The notes: generated by a model from the letters alone, not told the origin. 64,000 nt of DNA from an uncultured Porphyromonadaceae bacterium (GCA_900548975.1 URMS01000005.1:62001-126000); one strand, 5' to 3'. Shown: positions 25,750-34,067, counted from the stretch's first letter. Translations and numbers: made by a program.

Positions 25750-25780
25750 ACTATAAAAATACATGAAAGATTTTCATAGT
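25750..25780. repeat. Palindrome downstream of fic (copy 1)
   Basis: ACTATAAAAATA...TCATAGT, 31 bp, ends two bases past the fic stop. Its reverse complement matches 27120-27149 at 26 of 30 positions. Each copy is itself nearly palindromic (ACTAT...ATAGT). Confidence 0.65.
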
Positions 25781-25781
25781 T

Positions 25782-27083
25782 TTACAGGGCATTGTCTATC
25801 GTGCTATCAAAATCTGCCCCTTTGATATATCCGCTTTTCTGTTTGTTCAGTTTTATTTCAGTTAAAAGACCTGATTGAACCAACTCCGAAAGGTCTTTCT
25901 TTGCCGTCGGCTGTGAAATTAACATTCTGCCGGCAATATCTTTGGCAGTAACTATCAAGTCGGGGTCTTTTATAAACAGGTGCAGAATTGAGGCCTGACG
26001 TCTTGTAATACCTCCAATTTTTAGCAATTGTACTTCATCTTTTTTCTGAGCGGTCTTGCGTTCGATATATGCCTTAAGCTCGTCGAAAGCTTTTTCAAGA
26101 GCAATTAAATGATATGTAATAAAGTATCCGATATCATTATTATCGGCTTCTGACTGAAGGAATGTTTTCTCGTATAAAGCCTTTGACTTATATATGATTC
26201 TTGATATCGAAAGGTACTTGATAAGCCAATAACCTTCTTTCAGAAGATACCAATAGAAAATGGCTCTGGCTGTACGACCATTACCGTCAACGAATGGATG
26301 GAGGAAAGAAATAAAATAGTGCAGTATAGTTCCTTTGATTATCGGGTGGATGAAAATTGTCAGGTCATTGGAATTGGCAAATTGGCAAAACCAATCAATA
26401 GCTGCCGGTATTTCTGTGAATGATGGTGGTATATGAACAATCTCATTGGTGACAGCGTTTGCCACGACCACATTATCGTTCTGCCGGAATCGTCCGGTAT
26501 CTTCCGGATTATCCATTGTGTTGTAAGTCATCAATGAATGTATGTGAAGAAGAAATTCGGGGGTCATTGCCTGGCCAAGATTTTCAGAGAGGAACTGGAT
26601 GGTTTGGTAATTGTTGTAAATCATCCATTGAGACTTGTCCTTTGGTGTAACCTTATTTCGAAGCATTTCCTTTGCCACCTTTCGAGTAGTCGAAGCCCCT
26701 TCCATTTGGCTTGATGAAATGGCTTCGTCAATCACAGAATTCATCAAATATATTTTTCGGCTATCGTGTGGGATAAGAGACTCACTACCCCAAGATCCTC
26801 CAAATTGCATGTCAAAATTATGGCATAGTCTGGCCATAGAATTTGTCATGCTGAAATGAATTCGGTAATTTGGATCCACTGTGATTTGGCTGCTCAAACG
26901 TAATTGTTTTAGTGCGCTCCACACATCTTCAGGAGTATCAAAACCTTTGAGTTTCTTGTATTTTACTTTACTCCAGTAAGGGTATTCTTCTTGAAATTTA
27001 CGAATTTCCTCCATGGATTCCAGAGTGAGAACTTCAGAAACTGATTTTGTGGCAGCGATATATTTCGGAGGTTGCTCTATCAT
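25782..27083 (-). CDS. Fic-family AMP transferase with winged HTH
   Basis: A 433-residue protein. The Fic core motif HPFVDGNGRTAR (about residues 263-274) has the catalytic His and the anion/Mg residues, so it should transfer AMP from ATP to protein hydroxyls. An inhibitory motif SSSQMEGA (about 124-131, pattern S/TxxxEG) lies N-terminal to it, the class II arrangement. The C-terminus (about 355-415: GITRRQASILHLFIKD...TAKDIAGRMLISQPTAKKDLSELVQSGLL) is a winged helix-turn-helix. The gene is isolated, reads opposite to the element, and is bracketed by two copies of one palindrome, one of them over its promoter, which fits self-regulation. Confidence 0.9.
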   Translation of the reverse strand: MIEQPPKYIAATKSVSEVLTLESMEEIRKFQEEYPYWSKVKYKKLKGFDTPEDVWSALKQLRLSSQITVDPNYRIHFSMTNSMARLCHNFDMQFGGSWGSESLIPHDSRKIYLMNSVIDEAISSSQMEGASTTRKVAKEMLRNKVTPKDKSQWMIYNNYQTIQFLSENLGQAMTPEFLLHIHSLMTYNTMDNPEDTGRFRQNDNVVVANAVTNEIVHIPPSFTEIPAAIDWFCQFANSNDLTIFIHPIIKGTILHYFISFLHPFVDGNGRTARAIFYWYLLKEGYWLIKYLSISRIIYKSKALYEKTFLQSEADNNDIGYFITYHLIALEKAFDELKAYIERKTAQKKDEVQLLKIGGITRRQASILHLFIKDPDLIVTAKDIAGRMLISQPTAKKDLSELVQSGLLTEIKLNKQKSGYIKGADFDSTIDNAL

Positions 27084-27106
27084 ACTTTCATACTATCATT
27101 TGTCTG

Positions 27107-27149
27107 CAAAATTAGCGAGACTATGAAAATCTTGCAAATATTTTTATAG
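27107..27149 (-). promoter_or_regulatory. fic promoter overlapped by palindrome (copy 2)
   Basis: On the minus strand TTTG (27135-27138), a 20-bp spacer and TAATTTTG (27107-27114) form the promoter. The palindrome 27120-27149 covers the spacer and the -33 element, an ideal place for a repressor. The same sequence lies behind the gene at 25750-25780 in opposite orientation. Confidence 0.6.
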
Positions 27150-27181
27150 ATTTCGATAGTTAACATTTCTGCCATTGCCTA

Positions 27182-27462
27182 AGAGGTTGTTTAATAACAT
27201 ATGTGAATGCACAGGTTGGTGTATTTTTGCTTAAATTGCACATTGTGAAGAGGGAGCATAGCGGTTGCTATGTGACCGATGAGCAATGGGCAAGTTAACA
27301 AAAAGACACCAAGATTGTACTAATGTTAACAGACGGCCTCAATCAGACAGACCCAATAAACACCATTATTATGAAAACAAAGGCTTCGCCTCCAAAAATT
27401 CAGATTGTCTTTATCTCTGACTTTTTGGCCTGTGAATTCACATATGTTATTAAACAACCTCT
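27182..27462. mobile_element. MITE-like element, 281 bp
   Basis: Terminal inverted repeats of 34 bp (27182-27215 and 27429-27462, one mismatch) start AGAGGTTGTTTAATAAC. The interior has no full ORF and so could not encode its own transposase. No clear target duplication is visible. The right-end sequence TGTTATTAAACAACCTCT recurs alone at 34191-34208. Confidence 0.75.
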
Positions 27463-27877
27463 AAAAGAGTTCACAGATAAACAGCGGAAGCTGCTGCGAA
27501 TAACAATGAACGCCATGCCTTCGGGTTTTAAAACGAAGTTCGACGGATATTTTCTCACTGCATTAGCTGAAACGCCAAACGAGATTCTGAAATGCGCGAT
27601 GTATCTGTTCCTCGGCTATCTCGTGCAACCTAATACGTTAGTTTCGCGAGTCGGAACTTCGCGAACGTCGGTCGTAGAATGGTGCGCGTTCGGCGAAGCC
27701 GAAAGTTACCGACCGCAATTCGCCCGGTCATGCGGAGGCGGTGGCTCCTCTTCTGACTTGCCCTGGGGTCGCAATCCGGATGAAGATGACCGCCGCTTCG
27801 CCTACCGCTGCATGATGCAAGCCCACAAAATGATGAAATCCTCTCAGTCCAAACGTAGTATGAATGGAAGAAGATGA
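27323..27877 (+). CDS. Doubtful ORF starting inside the MITE
   Basis: A 184-codon frame whose first 46 codons lie in the MITE-like element. The rest (KEFTDKQRKLLRITMNAMPSGF... to the end) does not match a family I know. Its last half is GC-rich and glycine/serine-rich and does not look like its neighbours. It may be the surviving 3' part of a gene cut by the MITE. Words like the tail (MMKSSQSKR) reappear at 30917 as MMKSTQLKR, which suggests scattered remnants. Confidence 0.25.
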   Translation: MLTDGLNQTDPINTIIMKTKASPPKIQIVFISDFLACEFTYVIKQPLKEFTDKQRKLLRITMNAMPSGFKTKFDGYFLTALAETPNEILKCAMYLFLGYLVQPNTLVSRVGTSRTSVVEWCAFGEAESYRPQFARSCGGGGSSSDLPWGRNPDEDDRRFAYRCMMQAHKMMKSSQSKRSMNGRR

Positions 27878-27914
27878 AAGTTATTACGTTTCTTATGATA
27901 GATATATTCGCCGC

Positions 27915-28805
27915 TCACTTCAATATCTTGAATGATGCAATGGTGCCATCATTATATATTAATCGCTCAATATAAAAACCTTTGCAAGGAGACTCGGATA
28001 ATTGTCGGTCATCAAGAGAAAAGTATTGTACTGATTTTACAATCTTATCATCTGTCACTGGGCTTTCTATGCCTGAAGAATTACGGATGTGCCCGAAGAC
28101 CCAATCAAGACGTTCCGTGGTATAGCTCTGGATGCATGTTACTTCATGAGTCCAGCCTTCTTCTATGTCCAATCTGGTAATCGCACCCCGGGCGTTCAAT
28201 TCATCTATAAAATCTGATGCTGTTTCAACGCTCATAATCCGGTCTGATGTTCCAATTACTGTATATATGGGAGTCGTTGCCACATTGTCAGCATCACACT
28301 TTGACGGATTGCCGGCGACAGGCATGGCGGCGGTGAACAGACGAGGATATGCAGACAGCATACTCCATGTTCCGGTTCCACCCATCGAACCGCCAAAAAT
28401 ATAGATGTCGGTATTGTCTAACGATTCTGAGAGGACGTGCCTGTCAATCAAAGCCTTCAGGACTCCAAGCATCGGACCGCCCCACGATTTGTCAGAAGGA
28501 CATTGAGGAACAAGATAGACTGCATTGAGTTGTTTAAAGTCAAGATAGTTGGCGATGCTGTCAATACCGGCTTCTTTCATTTGGGTATCATTGTCGTTTC
28601 CTTTGCTTGAACCGCCATGCAGGTAAATCACAAGTACCTGATTGCCCATGCCGCTTGTATGCGCGACTCTGTATGGCAATTCAATTCCTGCTGCCACAAT
28701 TTTTTCTGCTTCAAAAATCAAACTATTCTCTGATTTACCTTCAGCTGCGCAGAAAAGGATGCCGATTAACGACATCCAGATCCGGAAGATTTTTCCAGCG
28801 TTCAT
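27915..28805 (-). CDS. Secreted alpha/beta-hydrolase (esterase)
   Basis: A 296-residue protein with a signal peptide (about 1-25). It has the oxyanion motif YLHGGSSKG, the nucleophile elbow GGSMGGTGTW (Ser about residue 140) and a late His in GWTHEVT (about 225), a plausible triad of the feruloyl-esterase/PHB-depolymerase type. The C-terminus (YFSLDDRQL...KGFYIERLIYNDG) resembles the surface-sorting tail of other secreted proteins here. It is the last gene of the sigma-factor operon, 8 bp behind the Spy-like gene. The substrate is unknown. Confidence 0.75.
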   Translation of the reverse strand: MNAGKIFRIWMSLIGILFCAAEGKSENSLIFEAEKIVAAGIELPYRVAHTSGMGNQVLVIYLHGGSSKGNDNDTQMKEAGIDSIANYLDFKQLNAVYLVPQCPSDKSWGGPMLGVLKALIDRHVLSESLDNTDIYIFGGSMGGTGTWSMLSAYPRLFTAAMPVAGNPSKCDADNVATTPIYTVIGTSDRIMSVETASDFIDELNARGAITRLDIEEGWTHEVTCIQSYTTERLDWVFGHIRNSSGIESPVTDDKIVKSVQYFSLDDRQLSESPCKGFYIERLIYNDGTIASFKILK

Positions 28806-28813
28806 GTTATTAT

Positions 28814-29230
28814 CTATCTGCGATTTCTATGATTCTTTCGTTTGCCGTCGCCCTTACCCATTCTGTCCAGGAGCTTCTTTTCAAGCTTATAAGCCTTGTC
28901 AATTTGCTGTTCGGAAAGGAAACCGCTGTAAATGTGATAGTATTTTTTTCGCAGGTCGAGAATTTTCTGGCTGCGATCAAGGCGCTGCTCGGTGGTCAGC
29001 CCCTTACGTGGGCCAAGTGCCCAGATTTCGCGCTGGTACTGACAATATGTTTCCACATATTTATTGGTGGTTGATTCGTCAAGCGCAAGTTCATGTGCGA
29101 TGTACTGTGCCTGCTTAGTAGCCAGTTCTTCACGCGACAATCGTGGACTGCTATTGTTCTGTGCTACTGCTGTTGCCCCACTTGCCACAATCATGATGGC
29201 AATAAAGATAACTCGGAATAACTGTTTCAT
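28814..29230 (-). CDS. Spy/CpxP-like periplasmic protein
   Basis: A 138-residue protein with a signal peptide (cleavage near AVAQ-NN), then an all-helical, highly charged domain (LSREELATKQAQYIAHELALDES...LTTEQRLDRSQKILDLRKKYYHIYSGFLSEQQIDKAYKLEKKLLDRM) with the spacing of LTxxQ-type chaperones. It ends in a basic tail. It is co-transcribed with an ECF sigma factor and its likely anti-sigma, as envelope-stress operons often are. Confidence 0.65.
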   Translation of the reverse strand: MKQLFRVIFIAIMIVASGATAVAQNNSSPRLSREELATKQAQYIAHELALDESTTNKYVETYCQYQREIWALGPRKGLTTEQRLDRSQKILDLRKKYYHIYSGFLSEQQIDKAYKLEKKLLDRMGKGDGKRKNHRNRR

Positions 29231-29240
29231 AATTCGCTCG

Positions 29241-29573
29241 TTACTGTATTTGGTTTAGAAAAAGATCCTCGTGGTATATTTCGACAAGATATTCCTGGTC
29301 GGCTTCGCTCAGATTGCCGAATGCAAGGTCTATCTGTGTCAACGGGTCATTGTGAACTGCCGACAGTGGCTTTATCATCAACAATAATGCGACACTTGCC
29401 GCTGCTGCGATCCCACCGATTGAACCCCATCGGAGAATCCGACGTTTACGCTTTGTTTGTCGGTCTTTATTCAGTGTCGCGAGGACTTTTGTCTCAATAT
29501 CACCGAATGTCTCTGTCGGCATCGTGTATGGCATCCGTTTTCCAATATCGTTGAAATCAAATTTTTGAGCCAT
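29241..29573 (-). CDS. Probable anti-sigma factor, single membrane helix
   Basis: A 110-residue protein with a cytoplasmic N-terminus (about 1-44), one transmembrane helix (SIGGIAAAASVALLLMIKPL, about 47-67) and a short periplasmic tail. It follows the sigma factor by 11 bp, the position of an anti-sigma factor. No zinc-binding HCC motif is present, so the call rests on topology and order. Confidence 0.6.
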   Translation of the reverse strand: MAQKFDFNDIGKRMPYTMPTETFGDIETKVLATLNKDRQTKRKRRILRWGSIGGIAAAASVALLLMIKPLSAVHNDPLTQIDLAFGNLSEADQEYLVEIYHEDLFLNQIQ

Positions 29574-29584
29574 TATAATAATTT

Positions 29585-30118
29585 TTAAGCATTCATGTAA
29601 CTGACTATCTTTTCCTTGGCAATATGATAGCTTGCCTTGACACTTGATGGAGTTGAACCGATTATGTTGGCAATCTCCTCATATTCCAGTTCGTCGTAAT
29701 ATCGCAGGTTGAATGTCAGTTGCTGTTTGGTCGGCAATGAAAGGATTGCGTTCTGCAGTTTCACAGCCTCGATATCCGTATAATTGACATATTCCTCATC
29801 TGCTATCGTTCTCGCCTCCGACGAATCGTTGTCTTCAAGGGAGATTATGTTATCACGCCGTTTGCCAATCAACCTGAGAGCCTCATTGGTGGCAATACGA
29901 TAAATCCATACATTAAGAGAACTGTCGCCCTTGAATTTATCGATTGACCGAAATATCCGGATGAATGTTTCCTGTGTAGCATCCTGCGCATCAGAATGAT
30001 GTATCACCAGACGCCGGATATGCCAATACACAGTTTCCCATTTTTCTTTCATCAGGATACGGAAACCTGATTCGGAATCACGCCGGATTGCATTGATTAA
30101 TTCAGCATCGTCAGTCAT
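29585..30118 (-). CDS. ECF-type RNA polymerase sigma factor
   Basis: A 177-residue sigma-70 family protein with region 2 (about 10-80: AQDATQETFIRIFRSIDKF...NVWIYRIATNEALRLIGKRRDN) and region 4 (about 115-172: AILSLPTKQQLTFNLRYYDELEYEEIANIIGSTPSSVKASYHIAKEKI). It should direct polymerase to this operon and perhaps others. The start overlaps the end of the upstream gene by 4 bp (ATGA). Gene order is lipoprotein, sigma, anti-sigma, Spy-like, esterase. Confidence 0.92.
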   Translation of the reverse strand: MTDDAELINAIRRDSESGFRILMKEKWETVYWHIRRLVIHHSDAQDATQETFIRIFRSIDKFKGDSSLNVWIYRIATNEALRLIGKRRDNIISLEDNDSSEARTIADEEYVNYTDIEAVKLQNAILSLPTKQQLTFNLRYYDELEYEEIANIIGSTPSSVKASYHIAKEKIVSYMNA

Positions 30119-30498
30119 GAGCTTGCGCCAGGCATAATATAGAATTTCTTTTTACCTTCAACGATTGACAGGATAGGAATATTTCTATCCAGAACAAAGG
30201 CGTCAAGTTCTGCCTCTGCCGCATCCTTGTTGAGCGATGTTATTTTCGCATATTGCTTGACGGTGAGCCGTTGATTGTTGTTCAGATAGGCTAAAGCCAT
30301 TGCCAACCGTTCTTTTTGGCTGAATCTGTTGCTTACGTGCTTCGTAACAACATGGCGATGTACCGGAGTTGGGATGACCACAACACGTGCAGGATAATGA
30401 ATGTGATGACGATGAGGACGGCGAGCGTCTGCCTGACTGCAACCGGCTATCATCAGAGTCGCGATTGCCATTATTTTTAGTTTTGAGCTGATGTTCAT
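30115..30498 (-). CDS. Small lipoprotein heading the sigma operon
   Basis: A 127-residue protein. The hydrophobic signal ends MIAGC with the lipid Cys about residue 20, followed by a His/Arg-rich stretch (RRPHRHHIHYP...HRHVVTKHV) that could bind metal. The C-terminal part looks like a small winged helix (SQKERLAMALAYLNNNQRLTVKQYAKITSLNKDAAEAELDAFVLD). It overlaps the sigma gene by 4 bp. A role in signal sensing is possible but not shown. Confidence 0.6.
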   Translation of the reverse strand: MNISSKLKIMAIATLMIAGCSQADARRPHRHHIHYPARVVVIPTPVHRHVVTKHVSNRFSQKERLAMALAYLNNNQRLTVKQYAKITSLNKDAAEAELDAFVLDRNIPILSIVEGKKKFYIMPGASS

Positions 30499-30757
30499 GC
30501 TTTCATTTGTTTTAGCGTTCTATTTATATGACCCAGCCAAACATCAGTCGTCAAAAATAGGTCTCAAAAATTTCCAAATTATAGATTGATTATACTTCCT
30601 CTTTATGACTTTAGAGGAATTCCCCATTCTCCTCCAAAACTGCAATATAGAGGCCAAAATGCCATCGCATTTCATGGTTTTTTAGTGCAAAATACACTTG
30701 TCTATCCTTGGCAATGTTCGTGTAATATACTGTTTATTAATAATTAATTCATTCTTT
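30499..30757. other. AT-rich gap between the sigma operon and the third att copy
   Basis: No gene and no typical TTTG/TAnnTTTG promoter is seen here; the operon start probably depends on an ECF promoter. A weak CCTCT/AGAGG hairpin lies near 30597-30617. Confidence 0.4.
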
Positions 30758-30773
30758 AACGAGGACGAGTATT
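30758..30773. other. attR-like core, third copy of the DUF2795 tail
   Basis: AACGAGGACGAGTATT is identical to 25474-25489 and codes for NEDEY before TAA. TTAAGACTCGAAT (30772-30784) is shared with 25510-25522. This is the likely original chromosomal right side of the insertion site. Confidence 0.65.
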
Positions 30774-30805
30774 AAGACTCGAATTTGCATATAACGTACT
30801 ATTTG

Positions 30806-30850
30806 CCAGCCATATAAACAATTAGGATTTGTTTGTATGGCTGGTGTTTT
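30806..30850 (+). terminator. Terminator behind the third att copy
   Basis: A 16-bp stem with one mismatch (30806-30821 with 30829-30844; CCAGCCATA/TATGGCTGG) is followed by TGTTTTATTG. It points away from the att copy and may be the original DUF2795 terminator. 30851-30994 holds no gene beyond a short remnant ORF (MMKSTQLKR) at 30917. Confidence 0.8.
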
Positions 30851-30994
30851 ATTGTCTCATATGGCAAAATTTGTTTGTATTAGTTCGTTATCAATATTGC
30901 TTTTTACTTACTGAATGATGAAATCGACTCAGCTTAAACGCGGTATTTTCTTTGGTGGCTGCATTATCCGCGGTCTGTCGTTTTTGCGGATACA

Positions 30995-32341
30995 TTAATC
31001 GGCTGCTGATGAGCCGTGAGATTCGAAGATATCCACCATTTCACGGAACTTTTTTTCCTCGTCGGCTATCAGATCTTCAAACTCTTCGAAGTTGTCGGCT
31101 CCGCAGGGTATTTTAAGCGACAGGATGGCAATTTCTCCGCCATGCCCGTTGAGACTGCCGATATTGATGATCGATGTCTTGGATTCCGGTGAACCTACGG
31201 GATTTACAAGGGCTCCTTTATCGGAGCATGTGATGTGCATATAGGATATGAGCTGATGAAGATCGTCTCTCGAAATGCTATGGGCGGCAATGCGTTTATA
31301 TTTCGCATCAAGGATTATTTTATCTTTTATGAAATCGGGATATCGCGGGTATCTGTTCTCTTTAAACAGCCATATTCTTCCAGTATCGACCTTGTTTCGA
31401 GGATGGGTATAACCGAAGTTCCCGATAAGGGTATAGACATATTCTTCCCAAAGCCATGCGCCGTCAAATAGGATTCCATATACTTTGTCGGCATCGCCGT
31501 TTCTCATCTGCTGACCTTTGAGTATCATCAGACAGAGGCGCTGCAATACTTTGTAGGCAGAAAAGTATGGGTGCGCCAGAGGCACCGCATTGCGTTCGAT
31601 TACGTTTCGGATATCTGTCTTCCGGTAAGATGGCGTGACATTGACAATGGTATCCACATCCTGTTTTGTCGTGCAATCGGAGTACAATATATTCTGTCCG
31701 TAGGGCAGGCGGCGGATATATTCTATTGTATGTCGGACAAGTTGTGTGATATCGTTGTCGTAGCTGAATTCTCTGACAGTGTATGCCACATTCCCGACAA
31801 ATGGCAGATTGCACCGAAGATGGCGGCTTACGTCGATTTTACCCCGGACACGGCTGTCGTTGTATTGGCTGACCGTATATTCCTTGTACAGGCCCTGACG
31901 TAATGCTTCGTGCAGAAGTCTGGGAAAAAGGAACGGAAGGATGTCGAGCGCCGAATCATGCCGGGAATTATGCTGCAGGTCCACTACATTGGGGAAGAAG
32001 ACCTTTCGTAACATATGGTAGAGGAAATAATCGCCGGCATCATCTTTGCCGAATCTCGATCTGACCGACAACTGAAGACTGTCGATGCCTATAAAGCCAA
32101 GGATGTTGCCCGTGACAATTGCCGGACGGCGTCCCAGGTGCAGAGAGAAGACCGGAAGACTTCCGACACCGTCTTCCGACTTGTCGATTGTTGCGGGGAA
32201 TACCAACAGCGACGGATTTCCGGCAATAAGGTCGCTTAGCGGAATGTCGGCTATCTTTTGTAGAGACGGAATCCACTCGGGATTGGCAGTGAGTGAACCA
32301 TTGTTGTTATCCGTTGTGCGGATATGCTCAGATTCCGTCAT
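30995..32341 (-). CDS. mcrC: McrC-family restriction subunit
   Basis: A 448-residue nuclease subunit of a modification-dependent McrBC system that cuts DNA when driven by the McrB NTPase. The N-terminal part is beta-rich; the middle has SQYNDSRVRGKIDVSRHLRCNLP, typical of McrC. The C-terminal PD-(D/E)xK site is RYPDFIKDKIILDAKYKRI (about residues 325-350; Asp...Asp-Ala-Lys). Its start overlaps the end of mcrB by 14 bp. GC content is between the host's and that of the AT-rich element. Confidence 0.85.
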   Translation of the reverse strand: MTESEHIRTTDNNNGSLTANPEWIPSLQKIADIPLSDLIAGNPSLLVFPATIDKSEDGVGSLPVFSLHLGRRPAIVTGNILGFIGIDSLQLSVRSRFGKDDAGDYFLYHMLRKVFFPNVVDLQHNSRHDSALDILPFLFPRLLHEALRQGLYKEYTVSQYNDSRVRGKIDVSRHLRCNLPFVGNVAYTVREFSYDNDITQLVRHTIEYIRRLPYGQNILYSDCTTKQDVDTIVNVTPSYRKTDIRNVIERNAVPLAHPYFSAYKVLQRLCLMILKGQQMRNGDADKVYGILFDGAWLWEEYVYTLIGNFGYTHPRNKVDTGRIWLFKENRYPRYPDFIKDKIILDAKYKRIAAHSISRDDLHQLISYMHITCSDKGALVNPVGSPESKTSIINIGSLNGHGGEIAILSLKIPCGADNFEEFEDLIADEEKKFREMVDIFESHGSSAAD

Positions 32342-33764
32342 ATTGTTCCTTGAGATATTTCAGTTTTTGCCCGTTTTCGTCGATACCGCGCAGATATTCG
32401 GTCAGCAGAGGGGAGAGATGATATTCCCACAGCATGCCGAAAGGATCTTCGGAATCTTTATAGAGCGAATATTTGATGTAGTAGGCACCTCCGGTCATGT
32501 AGGCTTTGGAAAGACCGACTTCCGGCGACACGATAGCCTCATTAAGTCGTGACATCTTCTTTTTTAGTAAATCGAGAGTTTTTTGGTCCGGCATATTGCC
32601 CTCCCATGCCCCCGGGCTGTCGAGTATGCCCGCGCTTTCGGGTGCGCCGACTTCCCGGAATGCGAACCGACGCCGCATGGCGAAATCCATGCGGTCTACG
32701 CTACGGTCGATGTCGTTCATAGTGCCTATTACATATACATTTTCCGGTATAAAGAACCATCCGGTGCTGTCTTCGTCAACCTCGTTGTCGAACAGGGTAG
32801 GCTCCTCGATAAGATTGGCATACTGGGTGCGCACCTTGCCGGCGGAGCCGCGGTAGCCGGGGTCGATCGAAAAGAACAGCTCACCGAACACTTTGCTTAT
32901 CTCGGCACGGTTTATTTCGTCGATTATGAATACGAAGTTTTTTCTCTTCACAGCATCGGTTGCAGTGGTAGCAGGTGAAGATTCGTCGGCGAAAGAGTCC
33001 TCATTAAGGGAATACATCGTATTGAGGACGGTCCAATATCCCGACTCATGGCATCCGCCAATGATATCGCGCATCGCAGTCGTGATATTGGTAATGCTAT
33101 TAAGTTTTTGCTGTGTATCGTATACTGCGGCAATTTTTAATATGCGGGCCAGAGATATGGTATAGGTCTTGGAGCTGTTGCTCGTGCCGATAATGATGTT
33201 GTCCTGATTGGAAAGCATTACTTTCAGGGGTTTGCCTTTGCGTTGGACTATCGTGGTCACAGCCCCATTTTTAATGTTGTCTACAAGAGCCATATATCGC
33301 CGTTTGATGTTTCGCTCGGCGTTCAGCTGGGACGCTCCTTTTGCGCTGTCGGTCAGGTTTGTGAGTGCCTTTTCGCAAAACCGGCGGAATATGCCCGGGC
33401 GCAGTTCGAATCCGATATTTCCGTCCTCTCCGTTCCTGACCGGGCGCAATCCTTCGACAAAATCCGTATAGTCATAGTTCGGATGGAACTGGACGAATTC
33501 GGTTTCGGCGTCCATAGCTTTGGCAATTTCCTTGGCCAGGTATGTTTTGCCTGTTCCCGGCGCTCCGTGGAGTATGATGTTTCTGTTGCTTTCGAGGAGT
33601 TTGATATAGCTTTCCATAATTATATTCTTTTGCAGACTTGAGAAGAGAGGGGATGTCGTGTCGATTTTCCCGCATTTTTCAATGCCATATTCAGTGGAGA
33701 CTTCCTTTATTGTGGCCCAGATGCTGCCGTCTTTCTGATGCCAGCTGATACCGTAATTGTCCAC
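32328..33764 (-). CDS. mcrB: McrB-like AAA+ NTPase, core part
   Basis: A 478-residue NTPase motor of the McrBC pair. Walker A is GAPGTGKT (residues 67-74), Walker B is FVFIIDEINRAEISKVFGELF, and the McrB signature is GTMNDIDRSVDRMDFAMRRRF. The frame continues upstream without shift, through an amber codon at 33798-33800, to an ATG at 34067, so the gene was once 579 codons long. GTG at 33764 (internal restart) or ATG at 33617 could start the core alone. If nothing rescues it, the protein lacks its DNA-reader domain. E. coli McrB also has a short form without that domain. Confidence 0.8.
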   Translation of the reverse strand: MDNYGISWHQKDGSIWATIKEVSTEYGIEKCGKIDTTSPLFSSLQKNIIMESYIKLLESNRNIILHGAPGTGKTYLAKEIAKAMDAETEFVQFHPNYDYTDFVEGLRPVRNGEDGNIGFELRPGIFRRFCEKALTNLTDSAKGASQLNAERNIKRRYMALVDNIKNGAVTTIVQRKGKPLKVMLSNQDNIIIGTSNSSKTYTISLARILKIAAVYDTQQKLNSITNITTAMRDIIGGCHESGYWTVLNTMYSLNEDSFADESSPATTATDAVKRKNFVFIIDEINRAEISKVFGELFFSIDPGYRGSAGKVRTQYANLIEEPTLFDNEVDEDSTGWFFIPENVYVIGTMNDIDRSVDRMDFAMRRRFAFREVGAPESAGILDSPGAWEGNMPDQKTLDLLKKKMSRLNEAIVSPEVGLSKAYMTGGAYYIKYSLYKDSEDPFGMLWEYHLSPLLTEYLRGIDENGQKLKYLKEQYDGI

Positions 33765-33797
33765 TCCCGCAGAATGGTCCGACGGATTGTGCCAGAT

Positions 33798-34067
33798 CTA
33801 GCGGTCTACGATAATCCGGTGATTCCAGTCGCCGAGTTCGGACATCGATTTGTCGTTCGAGACACTTGTTACTTCGCCATATGCCACCAGCACGTTGTGG
33901 TATTTGAGTATTGCGATATCGCCCGGCCGCACTTTTTTGAACGGTCCTTTCTGCGATGTGCTGTCGTGCATGAAATGTCCGGAATATCTGATGCACCGTT
34001 CGAAATTCTCCGCCTCGTAATCTTCGCCGGGCCGGGCCACGCTGCATATGAAGAATTTTCTATCCAT
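33798..34067 (-). pseudogene. mcrB N-terminal reader domain, cut by amber codon
   Basis: 89 codons in the same frame as mcrB, ended by TAG at 33800-33798. The fragment (DRKFFICSVARPGEDYE...KKVRPGDIAILKYHNVLVAYGEVTSV) looks like the first two thirds of an EVE/PUA-type reader of modified bases. The rest of that domain (IWHNPSDHSAGVDNYGISWHQKDGSIWATIKEV) lies directly after the stop codon. It is either a nonsense mutation or read through. The promoter -7 box sits 32 bp upstream. Confidence 0.65.
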
